From: DASQDN01 sp963844855
GTDB lineage: Bacteria > Acidobacteriota > Terriglobia > Bryobacterales > Bryobacteraceae
Length of the DNA: 64,000 nt
NCBI GenBank assembly: GCA_963844855.1
Contig: CAWJQP010000016.1
Location: 62,001-126,000 of the forward strand
Direction: 5' to 3'
Shown: positions 38,419 to 47,178 of the stretch, one piece after another
How the letters are laid out: every line of letters starts with the position of its first letter
Position numbering within the stretch: the first letter of the stretch is position 1
Position numbers and translations under genes: made by a program
The notes under the pieces: generated by a model
What the model saw: the letters and a program-made list of their open reading frames with translations, nothing else
The model's database searches: none
What the model was told of the DNA's origin: nothing

Positions 38419-39939
38419 ATGAACACCAGGCAAACCCTGGCCACTCTTTGTGTCCTCCTCGTGGCGGCCCCGGCACCTATTCCGGCGGCCAATCACCGCG
38501 AGGCTCCTATCACTGCAATCGATCGTTTAGCGGATATCTGTGACTGGTTCGCTTTTGTCAGCTATGACGACCCGAGCAAAGTCACCATGATCCTGACGGT
38601 CGATCCGTTACTCGAACCGTCTAACGGACCGAATTACTTCCCGTTCGACCCGGAAATTCTGTACGAGATGCACGTGGACAACAACCGCGATGCTATTCCC
38701 GATGTTACATTCCAGTTTCGCTTCCGCACGGAGATTCGAATACCCAGCGTATTTACCGCCTTGGTCGGAGCTGGAGGCGGAGTCCCGTCACCTGCAAATG
38801 CGCCAAACCCGAAACCACCGGCTGGCACGCTGATTATTCCCCCAGCTATCACGGCGCTGGACGGCGCAGGATCGCGGGGCTTAAGCCTTCGCCAGAACTA
38901 CACTGTCACGATGATTAAGGATGGCAAACGCACGGATCTCACCGAGTCGCGCCTCCTCTTTGCTGTGCCGACGAACGTTGGTCCGCGCACGATGCCCGAC
39001 TACGAGCTGCTCGCCCGGCAAGGTATTTATAACCTGCCAATGGGTATTCGATCTTTTGCGGGCACCGTAGACGATCCGTTCTACATCGATCTCGGCGCTA
39101 CGTTTGATTCGTTGAACTTCCGCGACACGGGCACAGGGGTACCCGCCCTGTTGACACAGGCGCAGGAGAACGACGATACACAGAACTTCGCCCCGGACCA
39201 TGTGAAGGGCTTTAACGTAAACAGCATCGCGATCGAAGTCCCGATCAGCCTGCTTACCCGCAGCGGCAAAGTGGAGCCCGCCACGAGCCCCGACGCCGTT
39301 ATCGGAACGTACGGCCAGACGTCGCGCGCCCGCGTTACGGTTCGGCGGTCGCCCGATCCGATGTCGAGCTCAGGTGGATTCCAGCCCGTACAGCGCATGG
39401 GTAATGCGCTCTTCAATGAGCTGATTATCGGCACCGGCTCGAAGGATCGGTTCAGCATGGATGTTCCGGCGAACGATGCCCAGTTCGCGAACTTCGCTCT
39501 CGATCCTGTGCTGGCCCGGGCGCTAAACGCCGTCTACACGTCGGTGCTCAAGGTGCCGCTGCCGGTTCCGGACGCGCAGCGTAGGGATCTGCTGCTGCTA
39601 GTGCAGTATCTTCCGCCGATCGCCCCGGATACGGCCAGACCCGGCCCAATCGCCGATTTACTGCGATTGAATACGGGCGTTGGCCCGACAGCGAGGGCAA
39701 TGCGGAAACGGAATGGCTTCATTGTCGGTGATCGGGCTGGTTACCCCAACGGCCGTAGAGTCAGCGATGATGTCACCGACATCAGTACGCGCGCGGTCCT
39801 GGGCGTTCTCGCTGGTCCGCCGTTCAATGGCGCTCCTTACACCCTGATTGGCGATGGTGTCAACGCGAACGATGTTCCCTACCAGGAAACGTTCCCGTAT
39901 GTCGCCTTCGCCCAGAACGGAAGGGATCGGGTTCACTGA
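38419..39939 (+). CDS. Secreted DUF4331 protein
   Basis: 506 residues from the ATG at 38419 after GGAGG. Signal peptide to ~27 (VAAPAPIPAANHREAP); the mature N-terminus NHREAPITAIDRLADICDWF is the family signature. Later come DDPSKVTMILTVDPLLEPSN, YEMHVDNNRDAIPDVTFQF, FNVNSIAIEVPISLL and RMGNALFNELIIGTGSKDRF. DUF4331 proteins are large secreted proteins with no demonstrated function; they often sit near ECF/anti-sigma pairs. Here it ends an operon that lies about 1.3 kb downstream of the ECF/ChrR pair on the same strand. Confidence 0.9.
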   Translation: MNTRQTLATLCVLLVAAPAPIPAANHREAPITAIDRLADICDWFAFVSYDDPSKVTMILTVDPLLEPSNGPNYFPFDPEILYEMHVDNNRDAIPDVTFQFRFRTEIRIPSVFTALVGAGGGVPSPANAPNPKPPAGTLIIPPAITALDGAGSRGLSLRQNYTVTMIKDGKRTDLTESRLLFAVPTNVGPRTMPDYELLARQGIYNLPMGIRSFAGTVDDPFYIDLGATFDSLNFRDTGTGVPALLTQAQENDDTQNFAPDHVKGFNVNSIAIEVPISLLTRSGKVEPATSPDAVIGTYGQTSRARVTVRRSPDPMSSSGGFQPVQRMGNALFNELIIGTGSKDRFSMDVPANDAQFANFALDPVLARALNAVYTSVLKVPLPVPDAQRRDLLLLVQYLPPIAPDTARPGPIADLLRLNTGVGPTARAMRKRNGFIVGDRAGYPNGRRVSDDVTDISTRAVLGVLAGPPFNGAPYTLIGDGVNANDVPYQETFPYVAFAQNGRDRVH

Positions 39940-40831
39940 TGGGTTGGTGATCCTGATCTGCCTTTCACTCGCGAGTACCGCTGATAGGATTCAGCGGTAC
40001 CGCGAGAAAGAAGGACGGCTCTTACCTTCAGAAGGCGCCGAAGATCCGGCAAGCAGCGAGCGATTCACTGGTATAGCGGTCAATGAAATCACTTTCCTAG
40101 CGCGCGCTCGTGAAGTGACCTGGCCGGGGGCCTGGGGCCAAATGGCTCAGGCAAATCCACGACGATGAAGATGACCACGGTGTTCTGAAGACGACTTCCG
40201 GTGGGCCGTTGTTCCGACAATAAGCGGGATTTTCATGTGCGGGGATGGCCAGCAGAGCGGCCATCCGTTTGCGTTGCGAAATCTCGAAAAGATGACAAGA
40301 GGGTTGGTTGGCTGTATCAGTTAAGGGACGATACCGAACATTTTGCCAATGAACTTCATCTGCCCGACCATATCATCCTGTGCCAACCACTTGACCCGGC
40401 CCTTTGTTGATCGTGTGCATGGCTTCAATTCCCAGGCAGCGTCTTCCATGCGGTTTGGAAGGAACCGTGTCCCATCGCCAGGCGGCTCCTTCCCTTTATG
40501 GGCAGTGATCTTGTTCCACCACATTATTGAGGTAGCGGCATTGCCATGATCGCGCTGCGGCGCGCCGTCAATGAGTTTATTGAGCATTCTCTTGCCGAAA
40601 GAAATTACTAAGATTAAGGAGACATTCTGTTGCTTTTCATCGAGCAACGAGCAGCGATCAATGGGGGTGCACGCATACAGGGTAGGAGTTTGCGCTGATT
40701 GCGGTTCTGGTTACACTGCGCGGCCGTATCGAGTTGCGATGACTCGTTTCAGCGAAGGCATGTCCAGAAGCGGACTGTGGATGCGCAAAGACAGGTCGCT
40801 GACCGACGGTCGTCAGCCCGGAGCCAGTTGA
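39940..40831. other. About 0.9 kb without a supportable gene
   Basis: Several short frames, none with recognised motifs. A minus-strand frame at 40321-40647 is partly protein-like (KRMLNKLIDGAPQRDHGNAA) and may be a remnant, but I cannot assign it. No terminator with a T run was found after the DUF4331 gene. Confidence 0.4.
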
Positions 40832-41557
40832 ATGTCAAAGAAATGGAGAATGACATTGGGAATAATTGGCTCGGTGCTTGTGATCGCACCCATAGCGGTC
40901 GCATGGGCACAGCCACAGGCAGCCGTGTGCGCCTTAATCAACTACCGCGGGCTCGATGCGGTGGCCCCTGGAATCTTCGCGGCGAGCGATGTGAGTATTG
41001 GTCAAAGACTGGATTTTGTCCGTCTCCACACCGCGGCAAAACTCCGAATAGCAGACACGTTCGGCACCACGCGTGCCTCGCCTGTGATCGTAATAGGTAG
41101 TACTGACGCGCTACGAGATCTCTTTCCTGGTTCGAGTTCGTATGCGAGCACAATCTATGTCCCCTCCCGTTCGTGTATAGTAGTTGGCCCAAACGGCCAT
41201 GACGTCGATATCCTCGCGCACGAGGAATTGCACGCTGAGATACATCATCGCGTGGGGCACTGGCAGCGATTAACTCAAATTCCAACTTGGTTTGACGAAG
41301 GCCTTGCGATGCAGGTTGACTATCGCGAGCGCTACCTGTGGTCGCGACAATCGGGTGCCGTCGACCATGGCACGGTTGAGCAATGGACATCGAGGTCGCA
41401 ATTTTTTCATGGCAATGACGAAGAACTGACTCACCACTACGCTGTGGCCAAAGAAGAGGTCAGGCTTTGGTTGGCGAGATTGGGACGCAAACACCTGTAC
41501 GACTTCCTCGAGCGTGTTCGTCAGGGCGACGGGTTTGGCGCAATTTATGAAGAGTGA
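40832..41557 (+). CDS. Secreted gluzincin-type metallopeptidase-like protein
   Basis: 241 residues; ATG at 40832 with GGAG upstream. Signal anchor or peptide at residues 8-27 (TLGIIGSVLVIAPIAVAWAQ). Zinc motif HEELH at 130-134 with a third ligand candidate Glu156 in PTWFDEGLAM, 22 residues later, which is the gluzincin (peptidase MA-like) arrangement. Before it lies VIVIGSTDALRDLFPG. It probably acts outside the cytoplasm as a peptidase or as a peptidase-derived binding protein. Its stop overlaps a GTG start of the next small gene. Confidence 0.7.
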   Translation: MSKKWRMTLGIIGSVLVIAPIAVAWAQPQAAVCALINYRGLDAVAPGIFAASDVSIGQRLDFVRLHTAAKLRIADTFGTTRASPVIVIGSTDALRDLFPGSSSYASTIYVPSRSCIVVGPNGHDVDILAHEELHAEIHHRVGHWQRLTQIPTWFDEGLAMQVDYRERYLWSRQSGAVDHGTVEQWTSRSQFFHGNDEELTHHYAVAKEEVRLWLARLGRKHLYDFLERVRQGDGFGAIYEE

Positions 41558-41769
41558 ACGACAATCGAGTTAATAGACTCATTAAGTCCGTTGGCATCGG
41601 CCTTCTAACGATGACAATGGCGTGGAGCGGTTATCGGTCGTGTCCGCGCTCCTTCGAAATGGTGTCAAGTTCGTCCATTGGGAATACGGGCACTCTGTGG
41701 CGCACGAGGCGGCGCTTTCGGGCGAAGGAGGCTTTCCGAGCTGGGTTTGGGGGAACTGCGACCATTTGT
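41554..41769 (+). pseudogene. Small membrane protein gene, frameshifted
   Basis: GTG at 41554 overlaps the peptidase stop. The first ~25 codons (VNDNRVNRLIKSVGIGLLTM) look like a signal anchor. Then coding character moves to the next frame: VSALLRNGVKFVHWEYGHSV and AHEAALSGEGGFPSWVWGN to a TGA at about 41769. The tight overlap and the two-frame pattern suggest a real partner of the peptidase with a single-base shift near 41640. Family not recognised. Confidence 0.45.
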
Positions 41770-41949
41770 GATTCTCGGAAACTTCATCGGCAGATCCCCG
41801 CGGCCAAGCGAGCCGCACGAGTGGAGTCAGTGGCGCTCGTCATCAAGCGTCATCGCTGTTATCGATCTTGATTTGGTCAGTTGCCTATTGAGGCATCGTA
41901 CGTTGTGAGGCCTGGTGCCAGAGGTAATCCACGTTGATCATGCGCGGAC

Positions 41950-42110
41950 CTAACTATCGACATGCCAGCGTGGTGGGCGGATGCTCCTGTTCAGGCGGCC
42001 CTGCGGTTCGTAGCGATGGTGAAGGCCACCGACCTCCGGAATGGAGATGATGTGGCCGACGTCGGGTGTTTGGACACCTGTCCTTCGCCAATAATGCGTA
42101 GCCAGCACCT
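41950..42110 (-). pseudogene. Integrase-core transposase, C-terminal tail remnant
   Basis: The minus strand encodes VGHIISIPEVGGLHHRYEPQ, which parallels the tail GKIIKIPQLGGLHHRYERVA of the neighbouring integrase-core transposase remnant (42113-42760). So a second, related transposase tail lies directly beyond the first, probably from nested insertions. Confidence 0.55.
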
Positions 42111-42112
42111 GG

Positions 42113-42760
42113 TCATGCGGCAACGCGTTCATAACGATGATGCAGCCCACCGAGTTGGGGAATCTTGATGATCTTTCCGATACTTGCCACCGGGCGTGAA
42201 ATTGGGCATTGCTTGTCCAGCCCCAAATGGGTCCTGGATGCGTGGTAGTAAACGAAATACGATACGAGCGTTCGCTTGAGATGCCGGGCGTTAAAGATCA
42301 CGAAATGGTTCAAGCAGTCTCTCCGTATCGAGCCGATCAGGCGTTCGACGTACGGATTCTGCCACGGACTCTGAGGCGCGGTGAGTACCTCCTCCATGTC
42401 CAGCGAAGAGATCCGCAGACGAACCTCGTTGCCGTATACGCCATCCCGATCGCGAATGATATACCGCGGCGCATTTCGCTCGGCGAAAGCCTCAACAATC
42501 TGTTGCGAAGTCCAGGCTGCGGTGGGGTGTTCGGTCACATTAAAGTGCAACACCTGGCGACGTCGATGTTCCAGCACGATGAACACGAACAGCACCTTCA
42601 TGGTGATCGTCGGCACGGTAAAGAAATCGATGGACACCATTTGACCGAGATGGTTGTGAAGAAAGGTCTTCCACGTCTGACTCGGTGGGCGGCGAAGCCT
42701 TCGCAGCATTCGGGAGACGGCGTACCGTCCAAATATCCGATCGAACCGCGTGAGTGGCGC
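42113..42760 (-). pseudogene. Integrase-core (rve, DDE) transposase, N-terminally truncated
   Basis: About 200 codons: TFLHNHLGQMVSIDFFTVPT (first Asp), LFVFIVLEHRRRQVLHFNVT, PRYIIRDRDGVYGNEVRLRI (second Asp), TAPQSPWQNPYVERLIGSIR (Glu), then YYHASRTHLGLDKQCP to the stop at 42113. Catalytic residues are present but the N-terminal helix-turn-helix part is reduced to out-of-frame scraps (42540-42840). It abuts insertion-sequence copy 1 on its right, so it was probably cut by that insertion. Confidence 0.8.
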
Positions 42761-42832
42761 TAATTAACACTCCAAAACGACGGACTTGCATGCACAAGAG
42801 CACGTTCTGCTGGCGAGACAAACGACATCTCA

Positions 42833-44103
42833 TATCCACGGTGATCGCTTCCGCGGATACAAGCCTCTCTCACGCGTACGGGAATCCGAGCGCACTCAAC
42901 ACATTCGTGCAGAGCAAAGGGGAGCCACTGAACTCTACGCGGCGTCACGATAGTAGTAGTTGAGCATCCCGCCGAGCCGCTCGCGTCGCCGAATCTCGCC
43001 GTTGCTTTCGACGTGCGCCGAATCGCGCAGGATCAGGCGGTTGCCGAGTCCTTGGTGATGGCGTTCAAAATGATAATGCGCCGTAAATTCTTGGATGCAT
43101 TTTCGCAATGCATCTTCACCGAACAGGATCATTCTGTCCAGACACGACTCCTTTATCGTCCGAACAAATCGCTCCGCGTACGCGTTCAGATTAGGAGACC
43201 GGGCGGTAATTTCACCGATTTCACGCCCGAGTCCGCAAGGATACTCAGGAACTCGGCGGTAAACAACGGGTCTCGATCATGGATGAGGTAGCGCTTTCCT
43301 TTGACAAGTCCATCGACAGTGTCGCTGATGTTCCGTGCAATTTGGCTCATCCAGAGGCCATTCGCCACATTGGCAATCCCGGCCATCTCGACCTGGCGTG
43401 TTGACAGCTCGATGAAGAACAGCGCGATGTACCGCTGCAAGCCTCGTGAAGTCCACACCTCGACCGTGAAGAAATCGGCGGCGACAATCAGTTCCCAATG
43501 CCGGCTCAAGAACTCTTTCCAAGTAGTTTTCCGAAGCCGATCTGGCGCTGGTTCGATCCCGTGCTTCTTCAAAATGTTGGCGATTGTGCCGCGAGCGAGG
43601 CTGTAACCAAGGTTGGTCATTGCACCGAGAATCCTCCGGTATCCCCAATCGCGATTCTCTTGAGCCATGCGGACAACGAAGTCCTCGATTTCGTTGGCGG
43701 TGCGTGGCCGACCCGGTCCACGCTTGGCACTGCCGTCATACTTCTCGGCAATCAGCTTGCGGTGCCAAGCCAGCAGTGTGTCCGGCGTCACGAGGTCGGC
43801 AATCTCGTTCAGCACCCGACGGCCGACAAGTTTGGCTTTGGCTGCCAGGCGGCGACGCTGATCATTGGTAAAACGAAGCCGACGATTGCCAAGCTGCTCT
43901 TTCAAGACTCGATTCTCTTCGCGTAGGTAGTCGATCGCATGCTGTTGCTTCTGGTTCATCCATCCGGCGACCGCAATCACTACGAACCGGAAAGGATTGA
44001 GAACGTTTCGCATCTCCGGAGGTCATTATCTCCTCAGGTCCGTCACGGACGGATTCGTCAACGTTGCTGTGGTTTCTATCAGATCGAGTTTTTGGACACA
44101 ACG
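42833..44103 (-). mobile_element. 1.27-kb insertion sequence, copy 1 (inverted to copy 2)
   Basis: This segment is the reverse complement of 50696-51966 with only a few base differences over 1271 bp. Its left end (at 44103 on the minus strand) reads CGTTGTGTCCAAAAACTCG; its right end (42833) reads CACCGTGGATA. Sequences outside these points differ between the two copies, which fixes the borders. One transposase gene fills most of it. Clear terminal inverted repeats were not found. Confidence 0.85.
42935..44013 (-). CDS. Integrase-core transposase of IS copy 1 (two frames, -1 shift)
   Basis: First frame: 275 residues from 44013 (MRNVLNPFRFVVIAVAGWMN), with leucine-zipper-like DYLREENRVLKEQLGNRRLR, AADFFTVEVWTSRGLQRYIA (first Asp), YLIHDRDPLFTAEFLSILAD (second Asp), stopping after VKLPPGLLI. 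The rest follows in the -1 frame: RSPNLNAYAERFVRTIKES (the Glu) to YYYRDAA at 42935. A full DDE enzyme therefore needs a -1 frameshift at ACCGCCCGG. IS3/IS481-like superfamily. The first frame differs from copy 2 by one residue (STRQVEM versus STRRVEM). Confidence 0.8.
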
Positions 44104-44365
44104 CGGTCGGAAGGTGAAGCATCGCTGTAGCGCTTACGCCAACCGGCGGATCGAGCGAGATCACCGAGGAGTAAAGCAGCGATACTACCCGATGCTGGGC
44201 TTTGGCGCGCTGCCGTCGGCCGAGCGATTCTGTCGAGCGTTCGAGGAGGTTCGACAGTATTTCCGACCTCGCCGCGAACAGAACGAAGTTATCTCACTCT
44301 CCCAAGCCAGACGCCAGTTTCTGTGCAGAGCACTGAAACTGGAATCGCTGTTCATCGAAGCGTAG
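44104..44365 (+). pseudogene. IS6-type transposase, C-terminal half (copy C)
   Basis: Plus-strand residues SAYANRRIERDHRGVKQRYY (with the catalytic Glu), PMLGFGALPSAERFCRAFEE and VRQYFRPRREQNEVISLSQA to TAG at 44365. It begins exactly where IS copy 1 ends, so its N-terminal half was removed or displaced. The matching N-terminal half type is found at 50421-50695, against IS copy 2. The expected right terminal repeat is absent; the kinase gene begins at once. Confidence 0.8.
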
Positions 44366-46499
44366 TCCGCCACAACTGCCTATTCTGCGAATCGTTGGCT
44401 CTGTACGTTTGAGGCGTCAGTTCTGACAGTCTCTCGATGAGTAGCTCGTTCGAGCGCGTGATTCTCCGCAGCAGCCGCCGGAGTCGTAGGTTCTCCGGAT
44501 CAGTCTCCAGCAGACTCTTCGTGAGCGTCCGTGCCTGAGCAAGGCGGTCGCCTGCGCGATCAGGATGCCCTTTGTCGGTCGCCATACGGGCAAGCTGCAG
44601 ATGCGTCCGCGCCAGGTGCAGCCTTTCCCTATACGCTTCGGGATCCATCACCAGCCGCTTCTCCAGAACTGCCGCTTGATGGGTGAGGACTGCTTCGCGT
44701 GATGTCCCGCCGCTAGTCTGCGCGTCATCCCGGCACACTCTACGAAGCCGCTCTGTGCCGACCTCGAGGGATCGTGCTTCCGTGCACAGGGCAGCGGCGC
44801 GCCCCGGTTGCTTTACGGTACGTTCGAAGCGCACCAAGTCTAGCGTACACCGAAGTTGCACGCTTTTCCCCATCGTCCGTCCAAGCGCCAGCGCTCTATT
44901 CAGCAGCGCGCGTCCTCCATCGATATCACCGGTGGCCGCCCGTCGTCGGCCGGCTGACACCAGCGATCGGACAAACTGAAAGCTCTTCTCGATGGCCGTT
45001 CGGTTCGCGGCCGGTAACGTTTCCGCCAGTTGAACCGCTTCGAGCGCTGCAGGTCCTGCGTGAGCGACGTCTCTGCCGCGTTGATACAGAATCGCTGCGT
45101 AAAGAAGGCTCTCAATCAACTGGCAGCGAGCCTCGGCAGTGTCTCTCTTCTGAATCAGCTCTCGTGCCCACCAGATGGACCGCTCAATACTCTTGATGCT
45201 CTCCGGCGTCTGACCCCTAAAGGCCTGCGAGTAGGCGGCGCGACGCCACGCGCCGATCAGATCCGTAACTGGAGGAGTGTCCATCCGTTCCATTTGCGCG
45301 ATGGAATCTGCCACGCCTGCAGCGTATGCGGTTCGCGCTTGCGCGTCCGGGCTACGCGACGCCGGGTCCTCGCGCACGAGGCGAGCAATTGCAGATCGGC
45401 GCTGCTCCGCAGATTGCCGTGCGCGCACCGCGCTGTTGCGGGAAACAAACAACAGAGTCAGCAGCGAGAGAAGAACCAACCCTGAAAGCCCACATGCGAT
45501 ACCGTTGCGTCGGAGGAACTTGCCCCCAGCGTACATCGGCGAGGTGGCGCGCGCACGTATCGGATAGTGATGAAGGAAGCGGCCCACGTCCAATCCGATT
45601 TCTCGTGGTGACGAATAGCGTGCTCGGGCCGGCCGCGCCAGGCATTTATCGAGAATGGCCGAAAGATCGCTGCACAGCTTCTCACCGTCGAGCAGCTCTC
45701 GCAGGATGCACCCGAGTGAGTAGACGTCGCCGAAGGCGGACGGCCCGAGACCCGCCAATTGTTCCGGGCTCGCGTAAGCCGGCGTCATCATCAAGCCCGT
45801 AAGATCCGCACGCCCGTCGGCGCCGTTGAGGAAACATGCCGTCCCGAAATCCAACAGCTTCGGCATACCTTCATCCGTCACCAATATGTTCGAGGGCTTC
45901 AAATCCCCGTGAACGATGCCGTTGTCGTGAAGGTACGTGATCGCCTGGCAGATTCTGTCGAACAGCTCCAGCCGGTCGCGCAGCGAAGGTTTACGCTGCT
46001 CCAGGTACTCGTCCAAATCTGATCCTGCGATGAACTCCATGGCCAGGAATGACGTTCCGGGCGGATCGACGCCCACATCGATCAGACGCGCGATGTAGGG
46101 ATGATTCAGACCAGCCAAGATGATGCGCTCTTGCACGAAGCGTTGGTGCAGATGCACGCCCAGCTGCCGGCGCGGGATCTTCACCGCGGCCTGAATCGTC
46201 ACGCCGTCGGCTTCGCACGTCGCGCGATAAACGATCCCGGCCCCACCGACCCCGATCGGTTCCAGCAGTTTCCAGCGCCCGACGGATCGTTTTGGTTCAG
46301 CCGCGCTTGCGTCATCAGAAGCGCCTGTGTCAATGACGCTGCTTGCCTTCGAATCCGCCTGAATCATGCGCTCCAGTTGCAATCGGAGCGCGGACCGTTC
46401 CGCGCATGCCTGGTCCAGGAACGTCTCCCGTTCTTGCTCTGGGAGCGCCACGGCTCGGTGGAAGATCTTCTCCAGTGTGCGGAAGGTCGGGCCGATCAT
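44352..46499 (-). CDS. Membrane Ser/Thr protein kinase, non-RD type
   Basis: 715 residues from the ATG at 46499 with GAGGTG eight bases upstream (a GTG three codons earlier is possible). Kinase domain ~77-310: P-loop IGVGGAGIV (82-90), Lys107, catalytic loop HGDLKPSN (His197-Gly-Asp199, so Gly replaces the usual Arg), DFG 217-219, TPAYASPEQL. One membrane helix ~330-350, then a helical TPR-like extracytoplasmic part. It lies one gene downstream of an ECF sigma gene, a common Solibacter pairing. The last ~5 codons and the stop lie in IS6-derived DNA, so the natural C-terminus may have been replaced. Confidence 0.88.
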   Translation of the reverse strand: MIGPTFRTLEKIFHRAVALPEQERETFLDQACAERSALRLQLERMIQADSKASSVIDTGASDDASAAEPKRSVGRWKLLEPIGVGGAGIVYRATCEADGVTIQAAVKIPRRQLGVHLHQRFVQERIILAGLNHPYIARLIDVGVDPPGTSFLAMEFIAGSDLDEYLEQRKPSLRDRLELFDRICQAITYLHDNGIVHGDLKPSNILVTDEGMPKLLDFGTACFLNGADGRADLTGLMMTPAYASPEQLAGLGPSAFGDVYSLGCILRELLDGEKLCSDLSAILDKCLARPARARYSSPREIGLDVGRFLHHYPIRARATSPMYAGGKFLRRNGIACGLSGLVLLSLLTLLFVSRNSAVRARQSAEQRRSAIARLVREDPASRSPDAQARTAYAAGVADSIAQMERMDTPPVTDLIGAWRRAAYSQAFRGQTPESIKSIERSIWWARELIQKRDTAEARCQLIESLLYAAILYQRGRDVAHAGPAALEAVQLAETLPAANRTAIEKSFQFVRSLVSAGRRRAATGDIDGGRALLNRALALGRTMGKSVQLRCTLDLVRFERTVKQPGRAAALCTEARSLEVGTERLRRVCRDDAQTSGGTSREAVLTHQAAVLEKRLVMDPEAYRERLHLARTHLQLARMATDKGHPDRAGDRLAQARTLTKSLLETDPENLRLRRLLRRITRSNELLIERLSELTPQTYRANDSQNRQLWRTTLR

Positions 46500-46509
46500 T
46501 CTGCCCACC

Positions 46510-47025
46510 TCACTGCAATTCGCTGGACAGCCAGGCTCGGCAAAACTGCCAGTCGCGCTTCACCGTCATCACTGAAATGTTCAACTCTCGCGCAATCTCG
46601 GCAAAGTCCAGGCCCTCGAAGAAGCGCATCTCCACAACCCTCGCTTTGCGTGGATCCGCTGCTGCAAGGCGCTTCAGAAGACTCTTGATATCCACTACAT
46701 CGTCCAGGCCGCGACACGGAACGGCATGGCTGCCCTCGTCAAGTGGGACGTGGGCGTACACACCTTCTCTTTTCTGGGCATTTTTTGCGCGCAGGTAATC
46801 CAGTAAAAAATGGCGCATTGCCCGGCTCGCAAACGCGACATAATGCGTCGGGCTCCGGCAAGCGCGTCCCGACAGCCGAAGCCATGCCTCGTGGACCAGC
46901 ATGGTTGGCTGAAGTGTCGCATTCGCTGCCAGCCTGCGCATGTGCAGCGCGGCTATGCGATGCAGCTGCCTGTAAACGTTTCGCTCTTCACCGTAATCAG
47001 CCGGACGGATTGAAATACCAGCCAA
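46510..47025 (-). CDS. ECF-like sigma factor (acidobacterial TIGR02999 type)
   Basis: 171 residues starting MAGISIRPADYGEERNVYRQ. Region 2: MLVHEAWLRLSGRACRSPTH then FASRAMRHFLLDYLRAKNAQ. Region 4: DPRKARVVEMRFFEGLDFAE followed by LNISVMTVKRDWQFCRAWLS. This subfamily lacks a dedicated anti-sigma factor and is usually next to a Ser/Thr kinase gene, as here, so phosphorylation is a plausible control. The stop and the kinase ribosome site overlap. Confidence 0.9.
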   Translation of the reverse strand: MAGISIRPADYGEERNVYRQLHRIAALHMRRLAANATLQPTMLVHEAWLRLSGRACRSPTHYVAFASRAMRHFLLDYLRAKNAQKREGVYAHVPLDEGSHAVPCRGLDDVVDIKSLLKRLAAADPRKARVVEMRFFEGLDFAEIARELNISVMTVKRDWQFCRAWLSSELQ

Positions 47026-47125
47026 GACGTCCTCCCAATGGCCCGTGGGCGCTGAGCATTGCCACTAGCACATAGTGAACGTATGGCGAGGAACGTATCA
47101 TGGAAGAACCGAAAAAAGAAGAACC

Positions 47126-47153
47126 AAAAAAAAAGGCAGGCAATCAGCCTGCC
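47126..47153 (-). terminator. Intrinsic terminator for the hydrolase operon
   Basis: On the minus strand GGCAGGC-TGATT-GCCTGCC forms a perfect 7-bp stem with a 5-base loop and is followed by nine T. It lies 25 bp after the stop of the first alpha/beta hydrolase gene, the last gene of the leftward operon. It separates that operon from the ECF/kinase pair. Confidence 0.9.
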
Positions 47154-47178
47154 CGATTCCCCATGATGTCGAGAACTG

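Noticed and set aside
40321..40647. Minus-strand 108-codon frame
   Set aside because: Part of it looks protein-like but no family, start signal or neighbour supports it; left as unassigned remnant.
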